From NCBI RefSeq assembly GCF_009177065.1, contig NZ_WEZF01000003.1:339948-403947 (forward strand): 64,000 nucleotides of DNA, in the 5' to 3' direction. How positions within the stretch are numbered: the first letter of the stretch is position 1; every line of letters begins with the position of its first letter. Of the stretch, positions 1 through 8,824 are shown in pieces. The notes under the pieces were generated by a model. It worked only from the letters and a program-made list of their open reading frames with translations. It had not been told where the DNA came from and did not search any database. Source of the stretch: Tautonia marina (lineage in GTDB: Bacteria; Planctomycetota; Planctomycetia; Isosphaerales; Isosphaeraceae). The translations under genes were made by a program, and so were the position numbers.

Positions 1-1
1 T

Positions 2-67
2 CACACCATCTTCGCGCCGATGGTGATGCTCTGGGTGGTTCACCGCCTGACGGAATCAACCCGGTAA
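2..67 (+). CDS. 3' end of a membrane-protein gene (partial, cut by window edge)
   Basis: An open frame enters from the left edge and stops at TAA 65-67. The 21 visible residues are strongly hydrophobic and end in a polar, basic tail (HRLTESTR), as for the last transmembrane helix of an integral membrane protein. It runs in the same direction as the glycosyltransferases that follow, about 90 bases downstream. Too little is visible to name a family. Confidence 0.45.
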   Translation, partial: HTIFAPMVMLWVVHRLTESTR

Positions 68-155
68 GGCCCTCGGATTCGACCCCCAGCGGACTCGTCG
101 GACGCACCCCCTCTCTCAGGACGGGATCAAGGATTCACAACGGAGTGTCTTCGCC

Positions 156-1340
156 ATGAAACTTGCGATCAGCTTCACCAACCTTGGCCCGTACCACCTG
201 GCTCGGTTGCGGGCCGCGGCGATGCAGTTGGCAACGCAAGGAGGGCGGGTCGTCGCCATCGAAACGGCAGGGACCGAACGTCGCTATCCGTGGCAAGCGG
301 ACCAGCGGGCGGAGCCGTTTGATCGGATCGTCCTGTTCCCCGGGAAAGTGCTGGAAGACCTGACCGACCAGGATTGTGCGCTGGCGATGGAGGAAGTGCT
401 CGATGCTCAGCACCCCGACGCGGTCGCCGTCAGCGGCTATGTTCGGCCCGAGGTGATGGCCGCGGCCCGGTGGGCGCGACGGATGGGAAGGCCGTCGGTG
501 CTGATGTCAGAAAGTCAGGAGATCGACCGCCCGCGCCAGTGGTGGAAGGAGGCCATCAAGCGGCATCGGCTGCGGGTCTTCGATGCCGCCCTGGTGGGAG
601 GGGCAAGTCACCAGGCTTACCTGGAAGTGCTGGGGATGCCGAGCGATCGGATCACGATGGGATATAACGCGGTCGATAACGCCGCCTTCGCCAACCGAAC
701 CGACGCGGCGCGACGGTCGCCCGAGGGACGGAACGGCATTCCGGATCGGCCGTACTTCCTGAGTGTTTGCCGGTTTGCCGAGGAAAAGAATCTGCCGATG
801 CTGATCGATGCTTACGGAGAATACTGCCAGCGAGTGGGTCGAGCAAATGCCTGGGATCTGATCCTGTGTGGTGGGGGACCGGAAGAACTGGCGGTTCAGC
901 GGGCCGTGACTCGGTGTGGGGCAGGGCAGGGGATTCATCGGCCGGGCTTCCTGCAAGAGGAGGAGCTGGCGCCCTGGTATGCGTTCGCATCGGCGTTTGT
1001 GCTGGCGAGCGTTTCGGAACCGTGGGGCCTGGTGGTCAACGAGGCCGCGGCGAGCGGGTTGCCCCTGCTGGTCAGTGATCGGGTCGGGGCGGCGGGCACG
1101 CTGGTTCCGGAACCGACGGGCACGACGGGGATGCAGTTTGATCCGACTCGGGTCGAGGCGATTGCCGAGGCCCTGACCTGGATGGCGACCCGGTCGGACT
1201 CGGAACGCGAGAGCATGGGAGAACGAGCCGCCGAGTGTGTGGCCGATTGGGGGCCCGAACGATTCGGGAAGGGATTGCTGGACGCAGTCGATCGCGCGGT
1301 CGCGGCGCGGACCCGACCGAAGTTGCGGCGGGCCTCGTAA
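156..1340 (+). CDS. glycosyltransferase family 4 protein
   Basis: A 394-residue GT-B fold glycosyltransferase expected to transfer a sugar from a nucleotide-sugar donor in the cytoplasm. The C-terminal half starts near residue 190 with PYFLSVCRFAEEKNL, the usual opening of the donor-binding domain. It carries an intact EX7E motif (E288 to E296 in SEPWGLVVNEA), followed by SGLPLLVSDRVG. The N-terminal half has the acceptor-side pattern MKLAISFTNLGPYH. The ATG at 156 has a GGAG about 11 bases upstream. It begins a run of three same-strand glycosyltransferase genes, suggesting a polysaccharide or lipid-glycan assembly locus. The substrate cannot be read from sequence. Confidence 0.88.
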   Translation: MKLAISFTNLGPYHLARLRAAAMQLATQGGRVVAIETAGTERRYPWQADQRAEPFDRIVLFPGKVLEDLTDQDCALAMEEVLDAQHPDAVAVSGYVRPEVMAAARWARRMGRPSVLMSESQEIDRPRQWWKEAIKRHRLRVFDAALVGGASHQAYLEVLGMPSDRITMGYNAVDNAAFANRTDAARRSPEGRNGIPDRPYFLSVCRFAEEKNLPMLIDAYGEYCQRVGRANAWDLILCGGGPEELAVQRAVTRCGAGQGIHRPGFLQEEELAPWYAFASAFVLASVSEPWGLVVNEAAASGLPLLVSDRVGAAGTLVPEPTGTTGMQFDPTRVEAIAEALTWMATRSDSERESMGERAAECVADWGPERFGKGLLDAVDRAVAARTRPKLRRAS

Positions 1341-1394
1341 CTCAAATCATTTGCGCATTCGCTTGAATTCCAGGGATCACATCGAGGGATCGCC

Positions 1395-2600
1395 ATGTCG
1401 GCACGGACCATCACCGCAACCGCCTCCCAGCAAACGGCGGACACGTCACGCCCAACCCGGACAGGCTGGCTGCACCTGTGCAACGGACTCGATCCGAGAC
1501 GAGACGGGGGCATGGTGCCGAGCATTCTGGGCATGACCGGTGCGCTGGCCGGTCGAGGTGAGGAACGGGTCGAGATCGTGACGCCGACCCCATCACGGCG
1601 TGAGGCACTGGAGTTGCCGGTGGGCCTGACCCTGCATGGCCCGGAAACGGATCTTGATGCGAGTGTGCGACAAGCGGAGGTGGTTCACATCCACGGCCTC
1701 TGGCAATACCAGACCCGGCGAGGGGCGGCGGTGGCCCGACAGTCGGGAGTGCCCTACTTGATCGCGGCGCACGGGATGGCCGAGCCGTGGGCCATGAAGC
1801 ACAAGGCGCTCAAGAAGCGGGTGTATACGGCCCTGATCGAAGGGAAGAATCTGAAGCAGGCGTCGTCCTTGCACGCGCTCTCACGTCCTGAAATTGGACA
1901 CCTGCGTGCCCTGGCGCCCAACGCAACGGTCTGCTTCGTGCCGAACGGGGTGGACCTGGGGCCGTTCGACGACTTGCCGGATCGGTCGGAGCTGGAAGCG
2001 GAGCATCCGGAGCTGGTTGGGAAGTTCTGTCTCCTGTTCTTCGGCCGACTGCACGTAAAAAAGGGGCTCGACCTGCTGGCCGAGGCGATGGGGAGGCTGG
2101 CGAGGGCACATCCGGAGGTTCATATCCTGCTTGCCGGGCACGACGACGGAGCGTTGTCGCCATTCTTGACGCAGATGGAGGGGAAGGGCCTGGAGGATCG
2201 GGTGACGCAGCTTGGTCACGTTTCCGGGAGCGCCGCCAGGCGGGTCTGGGGGGCAGCGGATGCGTTTGTACTGCCCAGTTACAGCGAAGGGTTCAGCATG
2301 GCGATTCTGGAGGCGCTGGCGGCTCGCTTGCCGGTGGTGGTGACAACCGCCTGTCACTTCGCGGAACTGGACCGGTCCGGGGGCGGGATCGTGATCGAGC
2401 CGACCCAGGACGGGGTGACGGAGGGGCTTCGGTCGCTGCTGGAACGATCACACGAGGAACGGGCCACGCTCGGGAATCGAGGACGGGAACTGGTTGAGTC
2501 GCAGTACACCTGGGATCGTCAGGCGGAACGATTGGCCGAGGTCTACCGATGGCTCGCCGGGGGCGGCCCGAGGCCCGAAGCGGTCGAGGCGGCCGACTGA
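1395..2600 (+). CDS. glycosyltransferase family 4 protein
   Basis: A 401-residue GT4-type glycosyltransferase. Visible hallmarks are HIHGLWQYQ in the N-terminal domain, VPNGVDLGPF at the domain junction, FFGRLHVKKGLDLL opening the C-terminal domain, and an intact EX7E motif (E298 to E306 in SEGFSMAILEA) followed by RLPVVVT. The start ATG has a GAGG about 10 bases upstream. It lies 54 bases after the preceding glycosyltransferase and 43 bases before the next, so the three are probably one transcript. The role in surface-glycan synthesis is inferred from context, and the sugar is unknown. Confidence 0.88.
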   Translation: MSARTITATASQQTADTSRPTRTGWLHLCNGLDPRRDGGMVPSILGMTGALAGRGEERVEIVTPTPSRREALELPVGLTLHGPETDLDASVRQAEVVHIHGLWQYQTRRGAAVARQSGVPYLIAAHGMAEPWAMKHKALKKRVYTALIEGKNLKQASSLHALSRPEIGHLRALAPNATVCFVPNGVDLGPFDDLPDRSELEAEHPELVGKFCLLFFGRLHVKKGLDLLAEAMGRLARAHPEVHILLAGHDDGALSPFLTQMEGKGLEDRVTQLGHVSGSAARRVWGAADAFVLPSYSEGFSMAILEALAARLPVVVTTACHFAELDRSGGGIVIEPTQDGVTEGLRSLLERSHEERATLGNRGRELVESQYTWDRQAERLAEVYRWLAGGGPRPEAVEAAD

Positions 2601-2643
2601 ATTCCGATCGAACGCCGAAGAACCCACAAGGAGAATCGCACCG

Positions 2644-3570
2644 ATGGCGAGCATCGTCGAAACCGAATCCGAACCTCGGGACGCAACGCAGACGGCTCGG
2701 GTGCCGGTGAGCGTGATCGTGCCGGTGAAGAACGAGGCCGAGAACCTCAGGCGATGCCTGCCGGCCCTGGCCTGGGCGGACGAGGTGTTCGTGGTCGATA
2801 GTCAGAGTGACGACGCCACCGCGTTTGTGGCCGAGGAGCATGGCGCAACGGTCGTGCAATTCCAGTTCAACGGGGTGTATCCGAAGAAAAAGAACTGGTC
2901 GCTCGACACCTTGCCTTTTCGTAACGATTGGGTGTTGATCGTCGATGCCGACGAGGTCGTTCCCCCCGAACTTGCCGAGGAGATCGAGCGTCGGATCGCC
3001 GCCGACGAGGCGGACGGCTATGAATTGAACATGAAGTACTACTTTCTCGGCCGTCGCATTCGCCATTGCGGCTACGCCGAGTGCTGGAACCTGCGCTTTT
3101 TCAAGCATCGCCTGGGGCGTTACGAGCGGATGCCCGTCACACCAGGGGCCCGAACCGGCGATAACGAGGCGCATGAGCATGTTGAGCTGCACGGGCGTGT
3201 CGGCCGCTTGACGCATGAACTGGACCACTACGCCTATCCGACGATCGACGCCTGGGTCGAAAAACACAACCGCTACGCCTCGTGGGAAGCGGAGCAATAC
3301 GAGCGGTTTTTGAACGAGCCGATCCCGAGCGGCATCGGCCGGGGGAAACGGTTCAAACGCTTCTTGAAGAAGGTTTATCTGCGGCTGCCGATGCGGCCCG
3401 TGATTCGCTTCGTGTATGCCTATATCTTCCGGCTCGGTTTTCTCGACGGGAAGCCGGGGCTGGTGTTCTGCGGGTTGTTGTCGGTGTACGACTTTCTTTG
3501 CTGGGCCAAGGTGTATGAGCGGAAGGTGTTGGAATCGAGTGGGACTGAGGGCTTTGGTCAGGATTGCTGA
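2644..3570 (+). CDS. glycosyltransferase family 2 protein (WaaE/KdtX-like)
   Basis: A 308-residue GT-A fold transferase. The N-terminus has PVSVIVPVKNEAENL, then VDSQSDDAT. The metal-binding DxD is DAD at residues 101-103 within LIVDADEVVPPEL. The first 50 codons of the longer open frame are rejected because ATG 2644 has a strong AAGGAG about 10 bases upstream and begins just after the previous gene. The pattern with a short donor domain, a KKKNW segment and a C-terminal hydrophobic helix (around residues 255-290) matches the LPS core glucosyltransferase group. That specific activity is inference. Confidence 0.87.
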   Translation: MASIVETESEPRDATQTARVPVSVIVPVKNEAENLRRCLPALAWADEVFVVDSQSDDATAFVAEEHGATVVQFQFNGVYPKKKNWSLDTLPFRNDWVLIVDADEVVPPELAEEIERRIAADEADGYELNMKYYFLGRRIRHCGYAECWNLRFFKHRLGRYERMPVTPGARTGDNEAHEHVELHGRVGRLTHELDHYAYPTIDAWVEKHNRYASWEAEQYERFLNEPIPSGIGRGKRFKRFLKKVYLRLPMRPVIRFVYAYIFRLGFLDGKPGLVFCGLLSVYDFLCWAKVYERKVLESSGTEGFGQDC

Positions 3571-3575
3571 CACCA

Positions 3576-3603
3576 CCGCGCCCGGAATCGATTCCAGGCG
3601 CGG
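3576..3603. terminator. candidate bidirectional terminator hairpin between convergent genes
   Basis: Perfect 7-base arms CCGCGCC (3576-3582) and GGCGCGG (3597-3603) enclose the palindrome GGAATCGATTCC, giving a nearly continuous hairpin. It sits between the ends of two convergent genes. There is no strong T tract, so efficiency is uncertain. Confidence 0.45.
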
Positions 3604-3662
3604 CGGGTAGGTCGTGGGAGCCCCCCTTTCCTGGTCGGTCCGGAGGATCTTCGACCTCAAGC

Positions 3663-4934
<1,272 letters not shown>

Positions 4935-4975
4935 TCAAAATGGCGAATTTGGGGGTTCTGAGTAGAATTTAACAC

Positions 4976-5001
4976 AAAACGTCGAACACGACGATTTTTT
5001 T
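4976..5001 (-). terminator. candidate terminator, hairpin flanked by A and T runs
   Basis: A short hairpin with arms CGTCG (4980-4984) and CGACG (4989-4993) is flanked by AAAA on the left and seven T on the right. It therefore looks terminator-like on both strands. On the minus strand it lies about 45 bases beyond the stop of the glycosyltransferase at 5037-6122, which it would terminate. The surrounding AT-rich stretch may also hold the promoter of the collagen-like gene. Confidence 0.4.
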
Positions 5002-5036
5002 CGAATCGGAAGGAGATGGACGGATCCTGGAACGGG

Positions 5037-6122
5037 TCATCGGGGGCGTCGATCAGCAGGGACGGAGTGGTAGAGGGAGGCGAGGGCGTCGGCCTCGTGG
5101 TCGGGGTTGAAGCGAGGGATGGCCCAGGATTGGGCGTGATCAGCGAGGGATCGGGCGAGGAGGGGTTGATCGAGGAGTTCGAGGATGGCGGCGGCCATGC
5201 GGGAGGGGTCGGCCGGGGGGACGAGCAGGCCGCGGTTATCGGCCAGGAGCGCCCGGGGGCCGGGAACGTCGGTGGCGATGCAGGGGATCCCGGCGACGAG
5301 GGCGGATCGCAGGGCCGGTGCGCTGGTGGAGGAGGTTGCCGGGTGGACGTAGAGGGTCATGACCCGCCAGAAGGCGGATTCGAGCGCGGCGGGGGGGGCG
5401 AAGGTGAGACGATCGGTCAGTTCGAGCCGATGGGCTCGGCGGCGGAGGCGGGGCTCTCCGGGACCGAGGCCACCGATGAGGAACTCGATGTCGCGGCCGG
5501 CTTCGACGATGCGGAAGATGGCGTCAAGAAAGGTCTCGAACCCCGAGGACGGGCCGAAGCGACCGATCGCGCCGATGACCGGTAGCCGGCTGGAGGCCAG
5601 CGGGTCGTTCTCGGTCCTTGCACCGATCGCGGGGTCGATTCCGGGAGGAATGACCTGGAAAAACGATTCGGAAAGGAAGGAACGATCGACCAGCCGCTGA
5701 CGCAAGCCGTCGTCGGGAACGACCACGGTGGTCAGTTGAGGAACGTGGAGCCGAAGGGAAGTGTCGGCTGGCGGGTCATCCTCGATCGTCCGGATGAGGG
5801 GGACGGCGCGAGCGGCCGAGAGCCGGGCGGCGGCCTCGGCGACCTCATCGTGGAGGGCGTGGACGAGGGAGATCCGGGTTTCGGATTCGTCGACCAGGAG
5901 GCGTCGGACAGCGATGCGGGAAAGCCAGGGGCGATTGAGCCACGGATCTTCGAGAACCGGGACGTTGAGCTCTCGAAGATCGGCCGCGCCGCCGGCACAG
6001 ATCACCAGCGCAGCAACGCTTCGGTGAGCCAGGCGATCGACGAGCTGAGCCAGCCGGCGAACCTCTCCGCGCTGGGAGATGTGGCCGGCCAGAAGGGCGA
6101 CCGTCGGCGGTGCCTCGGCCAT
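5037..6122 (-). CDS. glycosyltransferase family 4-like protein with degenerate EX7E motif
   Basis: A 361-residue GT-B type protein. The donor-domain signatures are present: PVIGAIGRFGPSSGFETFLDAI, FLIGGLGPGE, a segment equivalent to the EX7E region, then AGIPCIATDVPG and NRGLLVPPADPSRM. Aligned by eye against the other GT4 proteins here, both glutamates of EX7E are serines (in the stretch ATSSTSAPALRSALVAG). Catalysis may therefore be altered. The start at 6122 (MAEAPPTV) is preferred over 26 extra upstream codons because conserved sequence begins at TVALLAGHIS. It belongs with the glycosyltransferase locus but is on the opposite strand. Confidence 0.8.
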   Translation of the reverse strand: MAEAPPTVALLAGHISQRGEVRRLAQLVDRLAHRSVAALVICAGGAADLRELNVPVLEDPWLNRPWLSRIAVRRLLVDESETRISLVHALHDEVAEAAARLSAARAVPLIRTIEDDPPADTSLRLHVPQLTTVVVPDDGLRQRLVDRSFLSESFFQVIPPGIDPAIGARTENDPLASSRLPVIGAIGRFGPSSGFETFLDAIFRIVEAGRDIEFLIGGLGPGEPRLRRRAHRLELTDRLTFAPPAALESAFWRVMTLYVHPATSSTSAPALRSALVAGIPCIATDVPGPRALLADNRGLLVPPADPSRMAAAILELLDQPLLARSLADHAQSWAIPRFNPDHEADALASLYHSVPADRRPR

Positions 6123-6273
6123 CGGCCCGATACTCTTCCGAACTAGATCGGGGCGATCGACCGTCGAGCCGCCCACTTCTTCCGGGGCGCACCATACCAT
6201 ACGCGGAGCGTTGCGTCACGGGGCGGACGCGAGTGGCAAGTTCCGGGGCGTAGCAACCGAAGATCACCGTTTG

Positions 6274-6279
6274 TATAAT
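6274..6279 (+). promoter_or_regulatory. -10 promoter element (TATAAT) for the MoxR-DUF58-transglutaminase operon
   Basis: A consensus TATAAT lies 58 bases before the ATG at 6337, in the only long gap between divergent genes here. A -35 match is poor (TAGCAA at 6251-6256, spacing 17), so this is a candidate only. Confidence 0.45.
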
Positions 6280-6336
6280 CGGCCGATTGTGAATCGCCGG
6301 CCCCGTCCGATCGAGCGACCTTCGCGGAAGACGTTT

Positions 6337-7314
6337 ATGAGTGCTCCGACCACCGACGAGTTGTCCGCGCCGGAACTGGAATCGCTGCTCGCGTTGCTCG
6401 ATCGCCTGATCGAGAACGTCGGCTCGGTTGTGCTGGGCAAGCCGGAGGTGATCCGGCTGGTGGCCGTGGCACTGCTGGCCGAAGGGCACGTTTTGATTGA
6501 GGATGTGCCGGGTGTGGGCAAGACGCTGCTGGCCCGAGCCCTGGCGGCCAGTATTGATTGCAGTTTCCGACGGGTTCAGTTCACGCCCGACCTGCTGCCG
6601 TCGGACATCCTGGGATCGAGCGTGTACAACTCGGGGACGGGGGAATTCGTCTTCAAGCCGGGCCCGTTGTTCGCCAACGTGATTCTGGCCGACGAGATCA
6701 ACCGGACGACTCCGCGAACGCAAAGCGCCCTGCTCGAAGCGATGGGGGACCGCCAGGTTTCGGTCGAGGGGAACTCGTATCCGCTGGAACCGCCGTTTCT
6801 GGTGCTGGCCACGCAAAACCCGTTCGAGTTCGAAGGGACCTACGTGTTACCCGAGAGCCAGCTCGACCGCTTCATGATGCGGGTCCGCATGGGCTATCCG
6901 TTGCCGAGCGAGGAGCGGAATATCCTGACGACCCACCGCATGGGAGAGCCGGTCGAATCGCTGCAGCCGGTGCTGTCTCGGGATGAGGTCCTGAAGCTGC
7001 AACAGGCGACGAGGTCGGTCAAGGTGGACGACTCCATCGCCGACTACCTGCTGGAGATCGTCCACGCAACCCGAGACAGCGAAGACCTGAACGTGGGGGT
7101 CAGCACCCGAGGGGCGTTGACGCTCTACCGGGCGGCGCAGGGGTTTGCCCTGGTTTCCGGCCGATCGTACGTGGTGCCCGACGATATCAAGACCATGAGC
7201 TTGCCGGTGCTCGCGCACCGGGTCGTTGGCAAATCGTTCTTGCAGGCCGGTGAGTTCAATGCCTCGGAAGCGATCATCCGCGATCTGGTGGATCGGATCC
7301 GGGTTCCGTCCTGA
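6337..7314 (+). CDS. MoxR-family AAA+ ATPase
   Basis: A 325-residue AAA+ ATPase of the MoxR class, presumed to act as a chaperone activating a von Willebrand or DUF58 partner. Visible motifs are Walker A GVGKT (residues 59-63), Walker B ILADEIN (D119, E120), sensor 1 in ATQNPFEFEGTY (N161) and LPESQLDRF. The ATG at 6337 is chosen because the conserved family region begins about 15 residues later. Upstream codons of the open frame are intergenic and contain the TATAAT at 6274. The DUF58 and transglutaminase genes follow on the same strand, a classic MoxR neighbourhood. Confidence 0.93.
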   Translation: MSAPTTDELSAPELESLLALLDRLIENVGSVVLGKPEVIRLVAVALLAEGHVLIEDVPGVGKTLLARALAASIDCSFRRVQFTPDLLPSDILGSSVYNSGTGEFVFKPGPLFANVILADEINRTTPRTQSALLEAMGDRQVSVEGNSYPLEPPFLVLATQNPFEFEGTYVLPESQLDRFMMRVRMGYPLPSEERNILTTHRMGEPVESLQPVLSRDEVLKLQQATRSVKVDDSIADYLLEIVHATRDSEDLNVGVSTRGALTLYRAAQGFALVSGRSYVVPDDIKTMSLPVLAHRVVGKSFLQAGEFNASEAIIRDLVDRIRVPS

Positions 7315-7408
7315 GGCTCGGCCCGCGTCCGAGCCATTGTTGCTCCACTTCACCCGTTCGTCTCCACGCCCAACCGGACGGACCTGAACCCGTCGGGGAC
7401 ACCATCGC

Positions 7409-8824
7409 ATGGCCCGAAGCCCGATCGGTAAGATCGCTCGCGCTGCGACCGCCGCGCTGCGGCCGAGTCAGACATTGCGCTGGACGATCGAGGGGGTGGG
7501 ATACATCGCGGTCTGGCTGATCTTGCTCGGCACGGGGCTGTATCAGCAGATCAACCTGGTGCTGTTGATCGCCGGGCTGGCGGCCGGTCCGATCGTGGGA
7601 TCGATCTTCGTGAGCGCCTCGGTGCTTCGAGGGCTGCTGGTGATCCGGCGAGGGCCGCCGTACGTCTTCGCCGACGATCCGCTGGTGATCGACTACACAC
7701 TCGAAAATCCGCACCGATGGCGGGAAGCGCTGGCGATGTCGGCGGTTGATCTGTTGACTCCCGACGAGCCGGGGACCCCTTCGGCCCGAGAGCTTTACCC
7801 GAAGGTCTTCTTTTCGAGGGTGCCGGGGAAAGATCGGCTGCGGGTCTCCTGGAGAGGACAGGCCCCGGCGAGGGGTCGGTATCGGTTCGGGACGATCGAG
7901 CTGGTGACGCGATTGCCGTTCGGCCTGCTGGAGCGTCGGGTGACGATCGAACAACCGGGCTCGTTGATCGTCTATCCGACCGTGGGGACGTTGACGCGAC
8001 GCTGGCGGCGGATATTCCGAGAGGCGACCGAGACAAGACGGGGACGCCGACACGATCGGTCGTCGCAGCAGCAGGAATATCACGGCCTGCGCGACTATCG
8101 GCCGGGAGATAGCCCGAGGTGGATCCACTGGCGGACCAGCGCCCGGCTTGGCCAGCCGATGGTCAAGGAGTTTGAACAGCAGAGCGATCAGGATCTCGCC
8201 GTTCTGCTCGATCCGTGGCTTCCCCGGACCAAGGCGACGGCCGAGCAGCGCGAGGCGGTCGAGCGGGCGATTCGCTTCTGCGCGACGGTCTGCCTGGAGA
8301 CGTGCCGATCGCAAGGCAGACGGCTCTTGCTCGGCTGGACCGGGCCGACCCCAGCGATCCGGCACGGCCCGGCGTCGATCCGATTGTTGCACGAACTGCT
8401 CGAAGCCCTGGCCCTGCTGCGGCCCACCCCGGAAGGGCACGTGGGAGGCTTGCTCGACGTGATGCCGCCGGCCATGCTGCGCGACGCGATGATTTTGATC
8501 GTCTCGACCCGGGCCACCAACCTCGCCGAGGAATACGAACGATCGACCCGTCTGAACGAATCGACCGGCCTGAGGCTGACAGGGCGGACGTTGGTGCTGG
8601 ATGCCTCTCGGGGCGATCTGGACCACTACATCCGATTCGACGGCGGTCGCGGGGTTGGCCTCGACGTCGGCCCGTTGAGCGATCGCGCCAGTGAGCGGGA
8701 GGAGGAGGCCGAGGTCGAAGCCGAACCACTCGCCGAGTCGAGATTCGCAGGCAATGGAGACGTGCCCGCCGATCGTGATGGGACCATTTCCGAACCGTCG
8801 CACGACGGGGGAGGGCGCTCGTGA
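7409..8824 (+). CDS. DUF58 domain-containing membrane protein
   Basis: A 471-residue protein. Two transmembrane helices (about residues 28-46 and 50-70) are followed by a beta-rich extracellular-like region. The DUF58 signature EYHGLRDYRPGDSPRWIHW lies at residues 223-241, continuing into RTSARLGQPMVKEFEQQ. The C-terminal half resembles a von Willebrand-type fold (DLAVLLDPW). DUF58 proteins typically sit beside MoxR ATPases and transglutaminase-like proteins, exactly as here. Its end overlaps the next gene by four bases (GTGA), indicating translational coupling. The molecular role of this set is not established; envelope assembly is the usual proposal. Confidence 0.9.
   Translation: MARSPIGKIARAATAALRPSQTLRWTIEGVGYIAVWLILLGTGLYQQINLVLLIAGLAAGPIVGSIFVSASVLRGLLVIRRGPPYVFADDPLVIDYTLENPHRWREALAMSAVDLLTPDEPGTPSARELYPKVFFSRVPGKDRLRVSWRGQAPARGRYRFGTIELVTRLPFGLLERRVTIEQPGSLIVYPTVGTLTRRWRRIFREATETRRGRRHDRSSQQQEYHGLRDYRPGDSPRWIHWRTSARLGQPMVKEFEQQSDQDLAVLLDPWLPRTKATAEQREAVERAIRFCATVCLETCRSQGRRLLLGWTGPTPAIRHGPASIRLLHELLEALALLRPTPEGHVGGLLDVMPPAMLRDAMILIVSTRATNLAEEYERSTRLNESTGLRLTGRTLVLDASRGDLDHYIRFDGGRGVGLDVGPLSDRASEREEEAEVEAEPLAESRFAGNGDVPADRDGTISEPSHDGGGRS

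Noticed and set aside
2293..3660. A 455-residue minus-strand frame
   Set aside because: Antisense to the GT2 gene and the end of the GT4 gene; composition typical of a shadow frame.
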